Of a stretch of 64,000 bases of DNA, positions 11,102 to 21,603 are shown piece by piece. Source of the stretch: Viridothelium virens (lineage: Eukaryota; Ascomycota; Dothideomycetes; Trypetheliales; Trypetheliaceae); NCBI GenBank assembly GCA_010094025.1, contig ML991784.1, positions 372,001 through 436,000 on the forward strand, in the 5' to 3' direction. The notes below the pieces were generated by a model. It saw only the letters and a list, made by a program, of their open reading frames with translations, did not search any database and had not been told where the DNA came from. Made by a program: the position numbers and the translations under genes. Position 1 is the first letter of the stretch, and the number at the start of each line of letters is the position of its first letter.

Positions 11102-12343
11102 ATGGAAATGGCGGACCCGAAAGCATATTCGCTTCCCCATAAACTTGAGGGGAAATTGAAGGTAATTCCATCAAGGGACTGTCGACCCAGCGAAGAGATT
11201 ATCTCGAACATTAAAGCGCCACCGCCCGTCACCACTGAGCAGAACGTCTGGGCATTCTGGCATTCGGGATTGGATAATATGCCAGCTTGGACGAAGCGGA
11301 ATGTTGTCAATTGGGCGCGTCTTCTCGGGCCTGATTGGACTATCCGAGTGCTCGATACCCTTCCGGATTCTCCTTCGAACGCTCTGAATTTCGTACCGCC
11401 TACCTTGCTTCCATCGGCTTTCGTAGAGCATCAAATGAGTGGCGATTATGTCGGTCCCCATAGCGCAGACTTGCTGAAAGGTGCTTGTTTGTTTTTACAT
11501 GGAGGTGCCTGGCTTGACGTGGGAATTCTTTTGTTCCGCCATTTGGAAAAGATTTGCTGGGCGGCTCTTTGCGACCCCAAGCAACCGTATGAAGTCGCCG
11601 TGCCACATGCTTGGTCGCTCATGACCAGTAACGCTTTCCTTATGGCCCGAAAGGGCAGTCCTTTCATTCAGCGGTGGCACGAAATTTTCTGCGCCTTGTG
11701 GCGCGATGGCCGCACAAATCATAAAGGCATGGCCTCGGATCCCCTGTTGACAGCATTACTCCCTGCATTGAGCCGTCCGAAACCACCGGAAGATGCCGCT
11801 AAGGAAGCACAGTACAAATTTGACTACGCCGTCTCTTTTGCGGAAATTTTGGAGTACGTCTCCCAAGTTTTGTCATGGATGCGGGTGTGTCTTCTCGATT
11901 CCCCGGGAAAGGATCGTGAGGGTTTTAGCGGCCGTAAGTACTGGGAACAGAAGGTTCTCCTTATCGACTCGCTGGACGAAATTTGGCTTGCCGAGAAACT
12001 TACAGGTTTCGACACACAAAAAGTCTTTGATCTGCTGGCAACAAAATTTGACGATGAAGATACAGCGAAAGTAGAAGAGGCAGGAAATCTGGTCTGGACT
12101 CTTCTTGAACAGGCATCAATGCAAAAAGTTTACCATGGGAAAAAGTTGCTCAAGACACCAGCTCTCGGGCAGCTCTGGGATCGTTCAGAGAACGGGAACG
12201 CTGATTGTGCTGAGGGTACCTTTGCAGCATTGCTTAGATATGGGAGCGTGCACTTTGAGCAGACAAGGCATGTGCCAGTTGTGAAAGCACCAAGGGTTAA
12301 TGAGCAGGACGTTTTGCGGTTGGGACTTCTTGAGACGACCTAA
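11102..12343 (+). CDS. CapS/GT32-like glycosyltransferase, cytosolic
   Basis: A 413-aa intronless protein resembling fungal members of the capsular-polysaccharide-synthesis/GT32-type glycosyltransferases. These transfer sugar from a nucleotide sugar with a DxD-type metal site. Seen: an N-terminal VWAFWHSG motif (the WxxW/H start of the Rossmann core), KRNVVNWARLLGPDWTIRVLD in the donor-binding half, and the HGGAWLDVGILL segment in which GG-x-x-LD-x-G occupies the place of the usual GGxYxDxD; the second Asp is replaced here. No signal peptide or membrane anchor is visible, unusual for Golgi transferases but common in this fungal subfamily. The acceptor is unknown. The start is the first in-frame ATG at 11102; an ATG at 11097 is out of frame. 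Confidence 0.7.
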   Translation: MEMADPKAYSLPHKLEGKLKVIPSRDCRPSEEIISNIKAPPPVTTEQNVWAFWHSGLDNMPAWTKRNVVNWARLLGPDWTIRVLDTLPDSPSNALNFVPPTLLPSAFVEHQMSGDYVGPHSADLLKGACLFLHGGAWLDVGILLFRHLEKICWAALCDPKQPYEVAVPHAWSLMTSNAFLMARKGSPFIQRWHEIFCALWRDGRTNHKGMASDPLLTALLPALSRPKPPEDAAKEAQYKFDYAVSFAEILEYVSQVLSWMRVCLLDSPGKDREGFSGRKYWEQKVLLIDSLDEIWLAEKLTGFDTQKVFDLLATKFDDEDTAKVEEAGNLVWTLLEQASMQKVYHGKKLLKTPALGQLWDRSENGNADCAEGTFAALLRYGSVHFEQTRHVPVVKAPRVNEQDVLRLGLLETT

Positions 12344-12508
12344 GATCGGAGCCATCACAAGCATCGAAAGGGCGGTAAAAGCGTCAGTAGACTTGGGAAA
12401 AGTCGCATTGGATATATTAGTTCAATTCGAAAATATACAAGGTAGAATATTTGACATTTGCGAAGACGAAACCAACGTTCATGGTATCCCAAACAAGCCG
12501 GTGCTGTC

Positions 12509-13469
12509 CTACAGACATCCCAAAGCTGCAAGAGCGATGGCAATACATCCTATTGGAGAGACGTGAATGTTGTCAGCCGCCCCCGTGAATGCCGACGGGC
12601 GAGCTGTGGTAGCTGTTGCATTTGATGCGCGGAAAGAAGAGGTTTGGACCGATGCAATGGGTGCTGTCCCATTGGAGGGCTGAGGTGTCGGGACAGACAC
12701 TATAGGGGAGCTGTTGCCAGTCATGACCGGGACGACAGATCCGACGGATTTCGTAGAAGGGACGGTGTAGGTTTGATCGCTAGTGGCTGTTGTAGTAATC
12801 GTAGGAGCTGGATAGGAAGCAGAGGCAGGAGACGTTGCAGGAGACATGGATCCGTATGTTCCTGGGCCAAGCTCGAAGATCAGAGAAGAGGTCGCGCAAC
12901 AAGCCGTTTTTGCGTCAATTCCATTTTCGCAGCAGTAGTTCGCCGGGTTGGCGTAGCCTTCGCTTCCACACTCAAACACAGCAGCGCCGTTGCTATCAGG
13001 ACTACCTGGCTGAGCTGTTCAGGCAGACGTTAGCTTCGAGATCGCATGACGAGAAGGCAAGATCCACGGAGGACTACTCACAGCTGAGACAATGCTGGAA
13101 GCAAGCTGGGTCTTGCCAAGTGGGATCTGTGCAGCCGCCCCTGGCAAATTCCACCCCAGAATTTAGGAAACCGCCTAGACCATCACTCGTGTCGCCGACC
13201 GCACAAAGACCGTTGGCGAGACATTTGGAGACGTCACCGCAACATGTGGAGACTTCGCCGTCTGGGTTGCACGGAACATTACCATATGCGATATTGCCGG
13301 CGGGAAAGTAACAAGTAGCGGAATCACTGCTGCCGTAATTGGAATCACCGTCATAATAATTGGTATCGCCGTTATAATAGTCGTAGTCGGTACTGTAGGG
13401 TTCGTCTTGGGCCAAGGCAAGGAGCGACGCCTGGGCGGCGAGAAAGAAGTAAGCAAAAAATGGAGCCAT
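12509..13469 (-). CDS. Secreted cysteine-rich protein, probable GPI anchor
   Basis: Two exons, 13469-13082 and 13014-12509, joined across a 67-bp intron (GTGAGT donor; AACAG acceptor), give 297 aa. The start is the MAPFFAYFF methionine at 13469; upstream in-frame codons lack an ATG. Order: signal peptide (~1-20), a Tyr/Asp/Asn-rich spacer, a cysteine-rich domain with CYFPAGN, STCCG and CLANGLC motifs plus further Cys pairs (YCCENG, ACCATS), a Ser/Thr/Pro-rich stalk of ~110 residues, and a short hydrophobic C-terminus (GCIAIALAALGCL) with no basic tail, which fits a GPI signal. This Cys pattern is common in fungal surface proteins of unknown function, some of which end in a TM helix instead. 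A TATAAA box lies about 110 bp upstream (13577-13583). Confidence 0.75.
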
Positions 13470-16227
13470 ATTTTCAGTTTGAACCTCAAGAAAAGCGAAT
13501 GTCAAATAATGAACGAAGTCTTCTTCAAACGAGTGTAGGTGATATCGAGGAGGTCAGGGAATGGAGCTACTCTGTTTTTATAAAGCAAACGTGCGATGCT
13601 TCCAACTTAAGAAGAGGCGTGCAGCATAATAAAGGCGCAAAACGCAATGTCGCTAGCGATACGAGCCAATATTGTTCCGTGGTCAAGCTATGAGTTTCGT
13701 TATGCACAACGGCCTACCTAGCTAGATACGGTAGTATTTAAGCCAGCCATAGGATTAAAATAGGCATCAAGCGATGTCCTCATCCTTCTGGGATAAGCGC
13801 AAGGTGGCGCTGATGTCCAGCCTGAACTCCGTACAGAGTAAGCCGTTTTGCGGAGTGCGGATTCAGGCCAGTAAAGTGACCTGCACCATACTTCGGAGGA
13901 AAGGAGCTTTAGGGGAAGGCGCAATAGCAATCAATGACGTACAGATTTCCGATCGCTTCTAGAAATCCAATCCTAGCTGCTGAGAGTTCGATGGACATGC
14001 TCTTATGAAACGTGCTTGGGTCGACAAGCTCGAGCTAGCGGAGGCGCCAGCCGACTGTAAATAGACGCGGTACGGTGTCGTGGATGTGCCCCTGATTTCT
14101 TTGAAGCTCTTAAGCAAGCGTCTTGAGGCGACAGACCGGCGCTCGTCTACAGAGTATATGATTAGGGTTGCTCCAGAGCCAGCAGTGCACACACTGTGCA
14201 CTCTTCATATGTCGAATTCGTCCAAGAATGCGAGGTTTGCTTTATTGTTCGCTAGGTACGGAGTATCAGTTTAGAAAATACGGAATACCAAGCCCCTAAC
14301 TGCTCACCTACTCCATAGTCCCGTCTGCGCCACAATCCTCCGGCGCTTGGGATGGGTAATCTTCAATGCTGGGATTGATAGATTAATGCAATCCTGCTCT
14401 GAAGCATGTGCACTATTTTTGATTTTATGCAACCTCACCCTCGCCCAGACGGTCACGGGGACGGGACCACCGAGCTGCGATCCATATGACTAAGCAATAC
14501 CCTAGTCCCAACCAGTCTCGTCGAATTCGGTTACAAACCAAACATATTCGATCTACTACCTCGTGTGGAACTGCAGCGGTCTGGATTATGAGTCGGTTGT
14601 ATAATGCCAGTGCCTTAGGTTTCATCACACTTTTTGGTGTCATCACCTGTACAAAAATCCATCCTCTGACTCCTTTTCGAGATCTCCAGCTAACGTGCTG
14701 CTCAGCGGTGTATTCCTTCAAACCCGAATTTGAGAAAACGGCAAGAGAAAGATCGCTCAACCAACAGTACTTCCCTATAACTCGTATTATGTTGTATTTC
14801 GGAGACTGATCTCGTCTAGGATCGAGAAAAAGGCGACTCAGCAGCCAGCAGCAAACAAAAATGATGGTCTAGCAGCCGAGGGCGCGAAAAGCACCCAGCC
14901 GCCGGATGATCTAGCAAAACGTGAAACCGATAATTCGCTATCATGATAGTCGCACCACCTCTCAGTCGTATATCTTCACGTCGACAATGAATATATAGCC
15001 GAGTTTACAAACGAGGTGCATTTTTTCCAACACGGATGTCTCTGCAACTACTGCATTTTGTAAATAGTTCTTTGCAATACATTGGTGCATTCTGCTACGT
15101 GCTACAGCTATCATCATCATGAAAAGTGATTGTCGTATGAATCAGTCTTGGTAGCTGCTGCACAATCTTTTGGATTAGTAGCAGGACGACTTGACAGTCT
15201 CACGTCTCAAAATGTTCAAGATTCGACTTACCTACCACTTCAGGACACACTACTGAAGACTTTTAGAGCGCCAGCATGGTGCAAATATTAGGCATCGAAA
15301 ATTGTGGCAGCATTAAGACTGGGATGGAAAACGATATAATTTTATAGGAACGTCATAGATCTCTGCTTGATCGTGTGCAACCAGGTCGTACCGAGTTACA
15401 TGTGGCCTTTCAATAGTGATCGTGATGGTCATGATGATCATGATCTGGATTGCGAGATACGCAGTGTTGCGGGCTGTTGACTGGATATGTGAAGAATAGC
15501 TCAGGCTGGCAGATCGTAGAGAAGACAGCAGCCAGGTCATCATTTACTCTTTCTTGGCTGTATCCGGATAGACGGTCTAACTGCATAGCTACGTCCCTGA
15601 GTACCGAAAGGAAATGAGTGTCCGGGACAGAATTCTCCTACGCAGGTATAAGTCACCTACCTAACACAGTTGGTAAAAGGCACCAGTGAGAGCAAGGTCA
15701 GTAGGTCTCCGGCGGTGAGACTCTATCTGAGTCTTCGCACTCCTCAGATCAGGGCCAAATTGTCCCCTCGTATAAGCTGAATGGATGTTGAGACCAGGAC
15801 CAGCGATGGAATGGGGGTGGTCAAGACCCCTACCACGCCTTGTCGAAGGCTCCAAATAGGCACGTATGCTGGGCTTCTTGAGGGATCAAGAAATTTGAGA
15901 CTGAACTGGAACCTACACAGAGTGAACATGCAAAGGCGGTGACTGACCGGGGGGAAGATTTGCAATAACGAGGCACGGGAGGAGTTGATGCGGGTAACCC
16001 CTGCCATGAGCTACCCTCCCTCCTATAAGAACCACACCTCCCACTTTTCCCACTTCCATTCTTACACTTGCTCGACTCGATCTCTTTTCATCCAAAGTCG
16101 CCATCCGTGCTCAAGACATCGCCTGGCATCGCACGGAAGTCATTTTCGGGCCTTGCGAACAGACATAGCCAAGTCTAGTATCTTTCGAGACCCCATTCAG
16201 CTCAAACCCAATCCAGCATCCGCAACG
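13470..16227. other. Gene-poor 2.7-kb stretch
   Basis: No gene supported. Short open frames occur on both strands (e.g. 14425-14760 and 14486-14809) but overlap one another, have no motif and show no plausible splice partners. The stretch carries fungal intergenic words such as TACGGAGTA (14257-14265) and an imperfect inverted form at 13826-13840. The last 250 bp look like a promoter: TATAAG near 16023 followed by a C/T-rich tract before the next ATG. Confidence 0.5.
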
Positions 16228-16878
16228 ATGCCGTCGTTGCCGACCTCTTCAAGGACAGGCCCCTCCACGCGTGACTTGGCTTCACAAAAAGATGCATGGG
16301 TAGGGCAGTCCTGTAGGTATCGTCGCTCAGTCAAAATCGACGGGGAGATCGTCCGAATGTCAGAAAGCCGTCGACAGATATTTGAAGCCAGTCCATTTGA
16401 TCCGATGACTCCCAAGTATGAAGCGCAGCTCAAGGAGGCTATGAGATACCAGATGGCCGCTGGTGACGGGGATGCAGTTCACCTACGTACTCATGGGTGG
16501 AGGCCGACGTGGGGGCCTGAACTCTCAGGCATCACCGAGCACGTGACTCTCACCACTCCAAAGATCGAGCCAAGGCGCGGGGAGCCAAAAGTGATCCATA
16601 GCCGCCATCGAGAAGGAGAGAATCATGCTTCTCGCTCAGATACGCCAAAGGCGCAGCCAATGAATTCCGCACTGCTGCCGACACCGCCTCCCACGCCCAG
16701 GAGCTGTCGGTTGCCAACGCCTGAGCTACCAAGATGTGAGCAGAAGCAGTTTTGCGCCTGTGGTGCTTGTGTTCATCCTACGAAGTTCGCGTGGCGCTGC
16801 CAAGGTAATGGTCCGTCCGAACAACAAGCCTACAGTTTGGTAAGACGACCCTTTGACATGACCATTGCTGGAAGCTAA
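16228..16878 (+). CDS. Hypothetical Pro-rich protein with C-terminal Cys cluster
   Basis: Predicted 216 aa from the ATG at 16228. The frame is open further upstream, but that part overlies a TATA box and pyrimidine-rich leader, so I take it as 5' UTR. The N-terminal half is charged (KDAWVGQSCRYRRSVKIDGE, then a short helical region). The centre is Ser/Pro-rich with LLPTPPPTPR, a possible proline-directed phosphorylation or SH3/WW-binding patch. A compact CEQKQFCACGACVH cluster near the C-terminus could bind metal. An alternative last exon is possible: GTAATG at about 16806 spliced to an acceptor near 16889 keeps a frame. Function unknown. Confidence 0.5.
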   Translation: MPSLPTSSRTGPSTRDLASQKDAWVGQSCRYRRSVKIDGEIVRMSESRRQIFEASPFDPMTPKYEAQLKEAMRYQMAAGDGDAVHLRTHGWRPTWGPELSGITEHVTLTTPKIEPRRGEPKVIHSRHREGENHASRSDTPKAQPMNSALLPTPPPTPRSCRLPTPELPRCEQKQFCACGACVHPTKFAWRCQGNGPSEQQAYSLVRRPFDMTIAGS

Positions 16879-17113
16879 TCGGATGCTAGGAATGATTCCA
16901 GTTCTTAGTAGGGTGACGAAGATGAAAGAAATGTATCCTGAGCCCAGATCTTATCTGGAGTGTTGAGAAGTTCTGGATGGTCACCTCCACATAAACTGAC
17001 CGGCCCAAGACGTGATCCTTTGCGGTACACCTTGATGTAGCTGATATGTGATTGCTTGTCGTCTTGGCACAATTTCCAGAAACCCACAGAGTCGATAGGT
17101 TATATCATCATTT

Positions 17114-17710
17114 TCATGATTCCGTGTCTTTTGCGTTCTCGACAATGAAGAATCTGCCGACCTTGCGTTCAGCATGAGCAAGTACATCCCAATCTTCGGC
17201 TCCGTCAGTGTCGACTCGGAAATTTTGCCTCCGCCGTATTCGCAAATGGTGCTTGCCCATGGTCACTTCCTGGTCGAAAACCTCTTTCAGATCATCCAAG
17301 CCAATCTCGCACTCTTTTCGAGCTTCTGCTGTCTCATCCCTCAGACTGCGTAATGGCACTATCTCTTCTGTATCAACCTTTTGAATTTCTCTGACAAAGT
17401 GTAGCTGAGTATCTAACGTCCTGAGCATGTGAGTTTCCTCCTCTGGACTTGATGGTGGCGGTAACGCAGAAAGCCGGAGAAGATGTCGGAGCTGATTTGA
17501 TGAGACGCCATCGGCGGCTTGATCATGGCCGTCAGTAGGTAGAAGAGACTTGACGGACCATGTCGGAGTCGATAATAGGTGTTTGATATCGGAGTCCGAG
17601 AGCGATGAGCTATGCCTTGCATGTAGATTAAGAGCGTAGCTCGGAAGGGAGCGAGGGAGCCCAAGAGGTCTATGAGCCAATGACCTCCGTAACTGATGAA
17701 AGGCTACCAT
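17114..17710 (-). CDS. Mitochondrial Glu-tRNA(Gln) amidotransferase subunit C (Gta3-like)
   Basis: A 198-aa protein, intronless, with a basic Arg/Ser-rich mitochondrial presequence (MVAFHQLRRSLAHRPLGLPR). The central part aligns by eye with GatC: LRHLLRLSALPPPSSPEEE, a helical segment with TLDTQLHFVREIQKVDTEEI, then PLRSLRDE. That is the usual 'vRhLAkLArL...L..il.yv..l..vdt.gv.P' pattern. Fungal mitochondria use a GatCAB/GatFAB complex to convert Glu-tRNA(Gln) to Gln-tRNA(Gln); subunit C wraps around A and B. The upstream HLLSTPTWSVKSLLP motif is characteristic of fungal Gta3/GatF-type subunits. The gene is divergent from SEC17 across 338 bp. Confidence 0.85.
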   Translation of the reverse strand: MVAFHQLRRSLAHRPLGLPRSLPSYALNLHARHSSSLSDSDIKHLLSTPTWSVKSLLPTDGHDQAADGVSSNQLRHLLRLSALPPPSSPEEETHMLRTLDTQLHFVREIQKVDTEEIVPLRSLRDETAEARKECEIGLDDLKEVFDQEVTMGKHHLRIRRRQNFRVDTDGAEDWDVLAHAERKVGRFFIVENAKDTES

Positions 17711-18048
17711 TCTTGGGGTGTCAGGAGGGAGGATATTCGGAGACCGACACAGTGAAGTGGGACATGGAGAGATGCGGAGGTCTATGGGTCAGGTTGAGGT
17801 TGAAGCTGATGATGGTTGTCACCATGGGCGTGGTGTGGTCTTCGCAGCGGGACTGATGGACACCGCATTATGCACTAAGCCCGAATAGGACAAGCGCAAG
17901 GCTTCTAATGTCGTGGGGTTCAGAGTGGGCTGCTGGCTACGACAGACTCAATTTACAACACTTTGAAACCAACGTTCGATTCTTATTTGCGTTAAGGTCT
18001 CGATTGTCGCCCATTATCTGCCAATATACCTTCACTTCGTCCTTCAAG
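17711..18048. promoter_or_regulatory. Divergent promoter, gatC-like / sec17
   Basis: A 338-bp spacer between two start codons on opposite strands, so it must carry both core promoters. No clear TATA box or named factor site was recognised. Confidence 0.4.
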
Positions 18049-19299
18049 ATGTCACAAGATCCGCGAGCTCTGCTCCAAAAGGTATTCATTCGGGATACCA
18101 AGCTCACGACTGAGCTAAGATACGCAGGCAGAGAAGTTGCAGCAGAGTGCCTCCGGTGGCTTCTCGCTATTCGGGGGCAAGCAGAATAAACTGGAGGAAG
18201 CCGCCGACACGTTTACACAGGCTGCAAATGCCTTTCGACTCCAGAAGATGGGTATAGAAGCTGGACGAGCCTTTGAGAGGGCAGCCAATATCCAACAAAA
18301 CGCACTCAAAGAAGCTGATGACGCGGCAAATACATATTCAGAAGCTTTCAAGACCTATCGGAAAGATTCACCAGAGGACGCAGCACGATGCTTGCAATAT
18401 TCTATCAATCATTATACCTTGAAGGGCAACTTCCGCCGAGCAGCGACAAATCAACAACACTTGGCTGAACTGTTTGAGGAGATTGGTGACAACAAGCGGG
18501 CTTTAGGAGCTTACGACACCGCTGCAGGCTGTAAGCTCCTACTCTCCGGTGCAGTGCTCTTCCAGTTGATTGCTGATAAATTCCCACTCCATAGGGTTTG
18601 AGCAGGTACGACAACCTTGAGAACGGACCAGCATATGCTTTTGAGTTGAATAGGACCTTCTATCCAAAGTCTCACTGCTGATAATACATTCTGCATCCAG
18701 GATAATGCCGAAGCTTTGGCAAACAAGTTATTTCTGAAAACCGCGGATATTGCAGCACTCGAACACGACTATCCGAGAGCCATTGAGTACTATGAGAAGG
18801 TCGCGAGTAAGAACCCTTTGTTGCCTATGTGTGCTCTTCCGAGTTGACTCGACAAAACTAGAATCCTCAATCAACAACAACCTAATGAAGTGGAGTGTGA
18901 AGACCTACTTCCTCCATGCAGGCATGGTGAGTGCACTTGACGGATGAATGAGAATGCTGCTTTGCGTTGACCGCTGTCTCAATTAGTGCCACTTGGCTAC
19001 GAATGACTTAGTTGCAGTGAACAGAGCGCTCGAAAACTATCGAGAGATGGATCCCTCCTTCGCTTCGCAAAGAGAGCATCAGCTGCTCAGCGATCTAGCC
19101 GAGGCAATTGAGAGAGGCGATCAGGAGATGTTCGCTGATAAACTTGTACATGCTAGCGCTCGTCCCCCGCACGGCTCGAGGTCATGCTGACAATCACCAG
19201 TTCCAATATGACTCGCTATCGAAGCTGAGCAAGTGGGAGACAACGATATTGTTACGAGTGAAAGAGCAGATCGTGGAGAAAGAAGAAGACTTCTCATAG
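18049..19299 (+). CDS. sec17: Alpha-SNAP, vesicle-fusion cofactor Sec17
   Basis: Rebuilt from seven exons: 18049-18081, 18128-18530, 18595-18605, 18701-18806, 18862-18926, 18987-19145, 19201-19299. All phases close to give 291 aa, the family length. Sec17 recruits the AAA ATPase Sec18/NSF to SNARE bundles for disassembly. Diagnostic sequence crosses the junctions: MSQDPRALLQK|AEKLQQSASG, SLFGGKQNKLEEAADTF, an AAGWFEQDNAEALANKLFLK segment spanning an 11-nt exon, KVAKSSINNNLMKWSVK, HAGMCHLATNDLVAVNRALE, and DKLFQYDSLSKLSKWETTIL with a C-terminus ending EKEEDFS. The penultimate Leu region that stimulates Sec18 is replaced by EEDFS, as in many filamentous fungi. Exon 3 is only 11 nt. Without splicing the reading frame breaks repeatedly, so automated callers are likely to mis-model it. 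Confidence 0.93.
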
Positions 19300-19978
19300 G
19301 ACTATATTCGTCTGTATTCTGTCTAGCGACTGGCTGCAGGTGTATGATACTGTTTGATCGCGTTACCGGTGGTTCGGGGCTTTAACAGGCGAAATGGGCG
19401 TTGGTACTAGACCGTAAAGAAAAGGTAAGTCATTGGGTTCGGAATCATGTGGAGATCAATTGCCATACCCTGATTACCTTAGGTTTCGAGCTTCAAATCC
19501 CAAGTACCTCCTAAAGTGGAAATGGCTTTAGTCCCAACCTCTGTGACAGATCGGCATCTTTCGAATCGTACATCATAGAATTACGCAAGCTAGAATATAC
19601 CCAGAGGTGCCAGTCCTTGATGGCGAAAAGCCCGACACCAGTTGAGACACTTGAAGTGCTGAGTGTTGTGGAGTCGAAGCCATGTCTAAACCACTAAAGT
19701 GTTTGCCCGCTATGCCAGACTATAGGACTCGATGCTTAGCGATATCTTGTTGCGCTGACATCAAGCAATCCCCGCAATATTCTCGATGCAAGCCCTCTAA
19801 TCTCGAGAGACAGTGTGTACATAAGGTGCCAAGAAGCCAAGACGGTCTTATTCTTCCGCCATCGCTTCCGCCAAGAAATTTGACGAAACGCGAAACAAAC
19901 CGTCCTCCACCAATCAATCCTTTCGACAGTATCCACTGCTGGCTGCTCATTCAGCGTGTCTGAGCTTGCTGATCAATA
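19300..19978. other. Intergenic, sec17 3' flank
   Basis: About 680 bp with no supported gene. A 93-codon open frame at 19682-19963 (+) and antisense frames over the same DNA lack any motif. It ends at the TA dinucleotide target of the first MITE. Confidence 0.45.
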
Positions 19979-20159
19979 CCTTACGGCGGCTGGGGGGTTC
20001 CTCAACTGGTAATTAATACAACCTTATTTCGACTTTACTATTATGACCATGTTGGCCCATGTTAAGACGTTGTTAAAATGGACCAACAAGGTCATAATAG
20101 CAAAGTCGAAATAAGGTTGTATTAATTACCAGTTGAGGAACCCCCCAGCCGCCGTAAGG
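19979..20159. mobile_element. Foldback MITE, copy 1 (181 bp, TA target)
   Basis: A non-coding 181-bp near-perfect palindrome flanked on both sides by TA (19977-19978 and 20160-20161). The terminal inverted repeats begin CCTTACGGCGGCTGGGGGG. They are identical for about 58 bp, then show scattered single mismatches to an unpaired centre near 20069. A TA duplication with terminal repeats fits a Tc1/mariner/pogo-type non-autonomous element. A second copy of exactly the same length lies at 23655-23835. The near-identity of the arms suggests recent movement or arm homogenisation. It sits about 280 bp upstream of the pectate lyase ATG. Confidence 0.88.
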
Positions 20160-20334
20160 TATGTTTCTTGGCCCCTAGCCTTCCTATGTTCTGTCCACCA
20201 ACCCCGGACCTTGATTTCCGAATAGCTGAGCTGCCAAGAGAATTATATTGTATCCTGTATAATTTCCCCGAGTTCTGCGTCGTTTGCATTTGATCTAGAG
20301 ACTATCAGCATGCCTCTGAACGTGGTGAAGTGCA

Positions 20335-20340
20335 TATAAA
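20335..20340 (+). promoter_or_regulatory. TATA box of the pectate lyase gene
   Basis: TATAAA about 100 bp before the ATG at 20439, at a normal fungal distance. The MITE ends about 175 bp further upstream. Confidence 0.5.
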
Positions 20341-20438
20341 CCTTCGTTCTCTGCCATAATGATATTCTCAACGTACTCTTGGTCACTTCTGAACTGTACG
20401 CACGAACTTGAGCACGGTCAATCTTGATAAAAATCTAC

Positions 20439-21603
20439 ATGAAGATGAAATTAGCAAACTTTCTCGCTGTTTCAATACCCGCTCTTGGAGCTCTTGGGTC
20501 TCCCCTCGTTGCCTCCAATGATGAGGGCGCAACTGGATCATCCGTAATCAGTGGAACATCCACGATTGAGAACTCTGGGGCGGCTATTAGAGAGGTCAAC
20601 GCTGCTAGTGCGGCCATCACCGACGCAGCATCTGTTGGGTATGCAACGTTGAATGGTGGGTAAGTTATATTTCCTAACGCCGCACTGTCAAAAGAGACAT
20701 TTCTGATACTTGTGATAGCACCAAGGGTGGTGCTGGGGGTACCACTACGACCGTCTCAACTTATGCTCAATTTACTGCTGCCGTTGCAGACGATGTCGCC
20801 CGAGTAGTTGTCATCGCAGGCACCATCAGCCAGGCTGCGCAGGTGAGAGTCGGTTCAAACAAATCCATCGTCGGAAAGAACAGCAGCGCTAGTAAGTAGC
20901 CATCACCAGGTGACTTGGCTGGACACCTTCTGATAAATTGCGTTCAGAACTCGTTGGTGCGGGCCTTTATATCAAGAGTAAGAAAAATGTCATCGTTCGC
21001 AACCTCACAATCCAGAAAGTTCTAGCGGAAAACGGTGATGCCATCGGAATTCAGGCCAGCAGCAACGTCTGGGTAGACCACTGTGACGTGTCATCTGATA
21101 GGGACCATGACAAGGACTACTATGACGGGCTTATCGACGTTACACATGCTTCCGACTACGTAACCATCTCAAATACGTTTCTGCATGACCACTGGAAAGC
21201 TTCGCTTGTGGGGCACTCCGATTCTAATGGTGCTGAAGATACTGGTCACCTAACTGTGACTTACGCGAACAACTATTGGTATAACATCAATAGTCGTGGG
21301 CCGTCTTACCGTTTTGGTACTGGACATGTATTCAACAGCTACTTTGACACTGTCAGCGATGGCATCAACACTCGTGACGGAGCACAGCTCCTGGTCGAGA
21401 GCAACGCCTTCGTGAACAGCAAGAAGCCACTCTACTCGACAGACGATGGGTATGCTGTGAGCCGAGACAACAACTTTGGTGGTGAAGCCGATGAGGCTGA
21501 GCAGGGTTCTTTAACCAGCGTGCCGTACTCTTACAAGACTTTGGGCTCGACGAATGTGAAGGCTGCAGTCGTCGGGACAGCTGGCGCCACTCTCACTTTC
21601 TAG
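20439..21603 (+). CDS. Secreted pectate lyase, PL1 family
   Basis: Three exons (20439-20659, 20719-20891, 20948-21603) give 349 aa. It cleaves polygalacturonate by Ca2+-dependent beta-elimination outside the cell. Seen: a signal peptide (KLANFLAVSIPALGALGS, starting at either Met 1 or Met 3), a low-complexity Ser/Ala pro-region, then the parallel beta-helix core. The core carries WVDHCDVSSD, DGLIDVTHASDYVTISN (Ca2+-binding Asp) and HDHWKASLVG. The RGPSYRFG segment provides the RxPxxR catalytic Arg of the family. The C-terminus is the usual ladder end with no carbohydrate-binding module. Introns are 59 and 56 bp with standard borders. A nearby secreted GH5 enzyme (51 kb) suggests a plant-biomass lifestyle, but the two are not clustered. 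Confidence 0.93.

Noticed and set aside
12644-13311. Two plus-strand Arg/Cys-rich ORFs (129 and 158 codons)
   Set aside because: Antisense to the GPI-type cysteine-rich gene; their odd composition is explained by its Ser/Thr-rich stalk read backwards.
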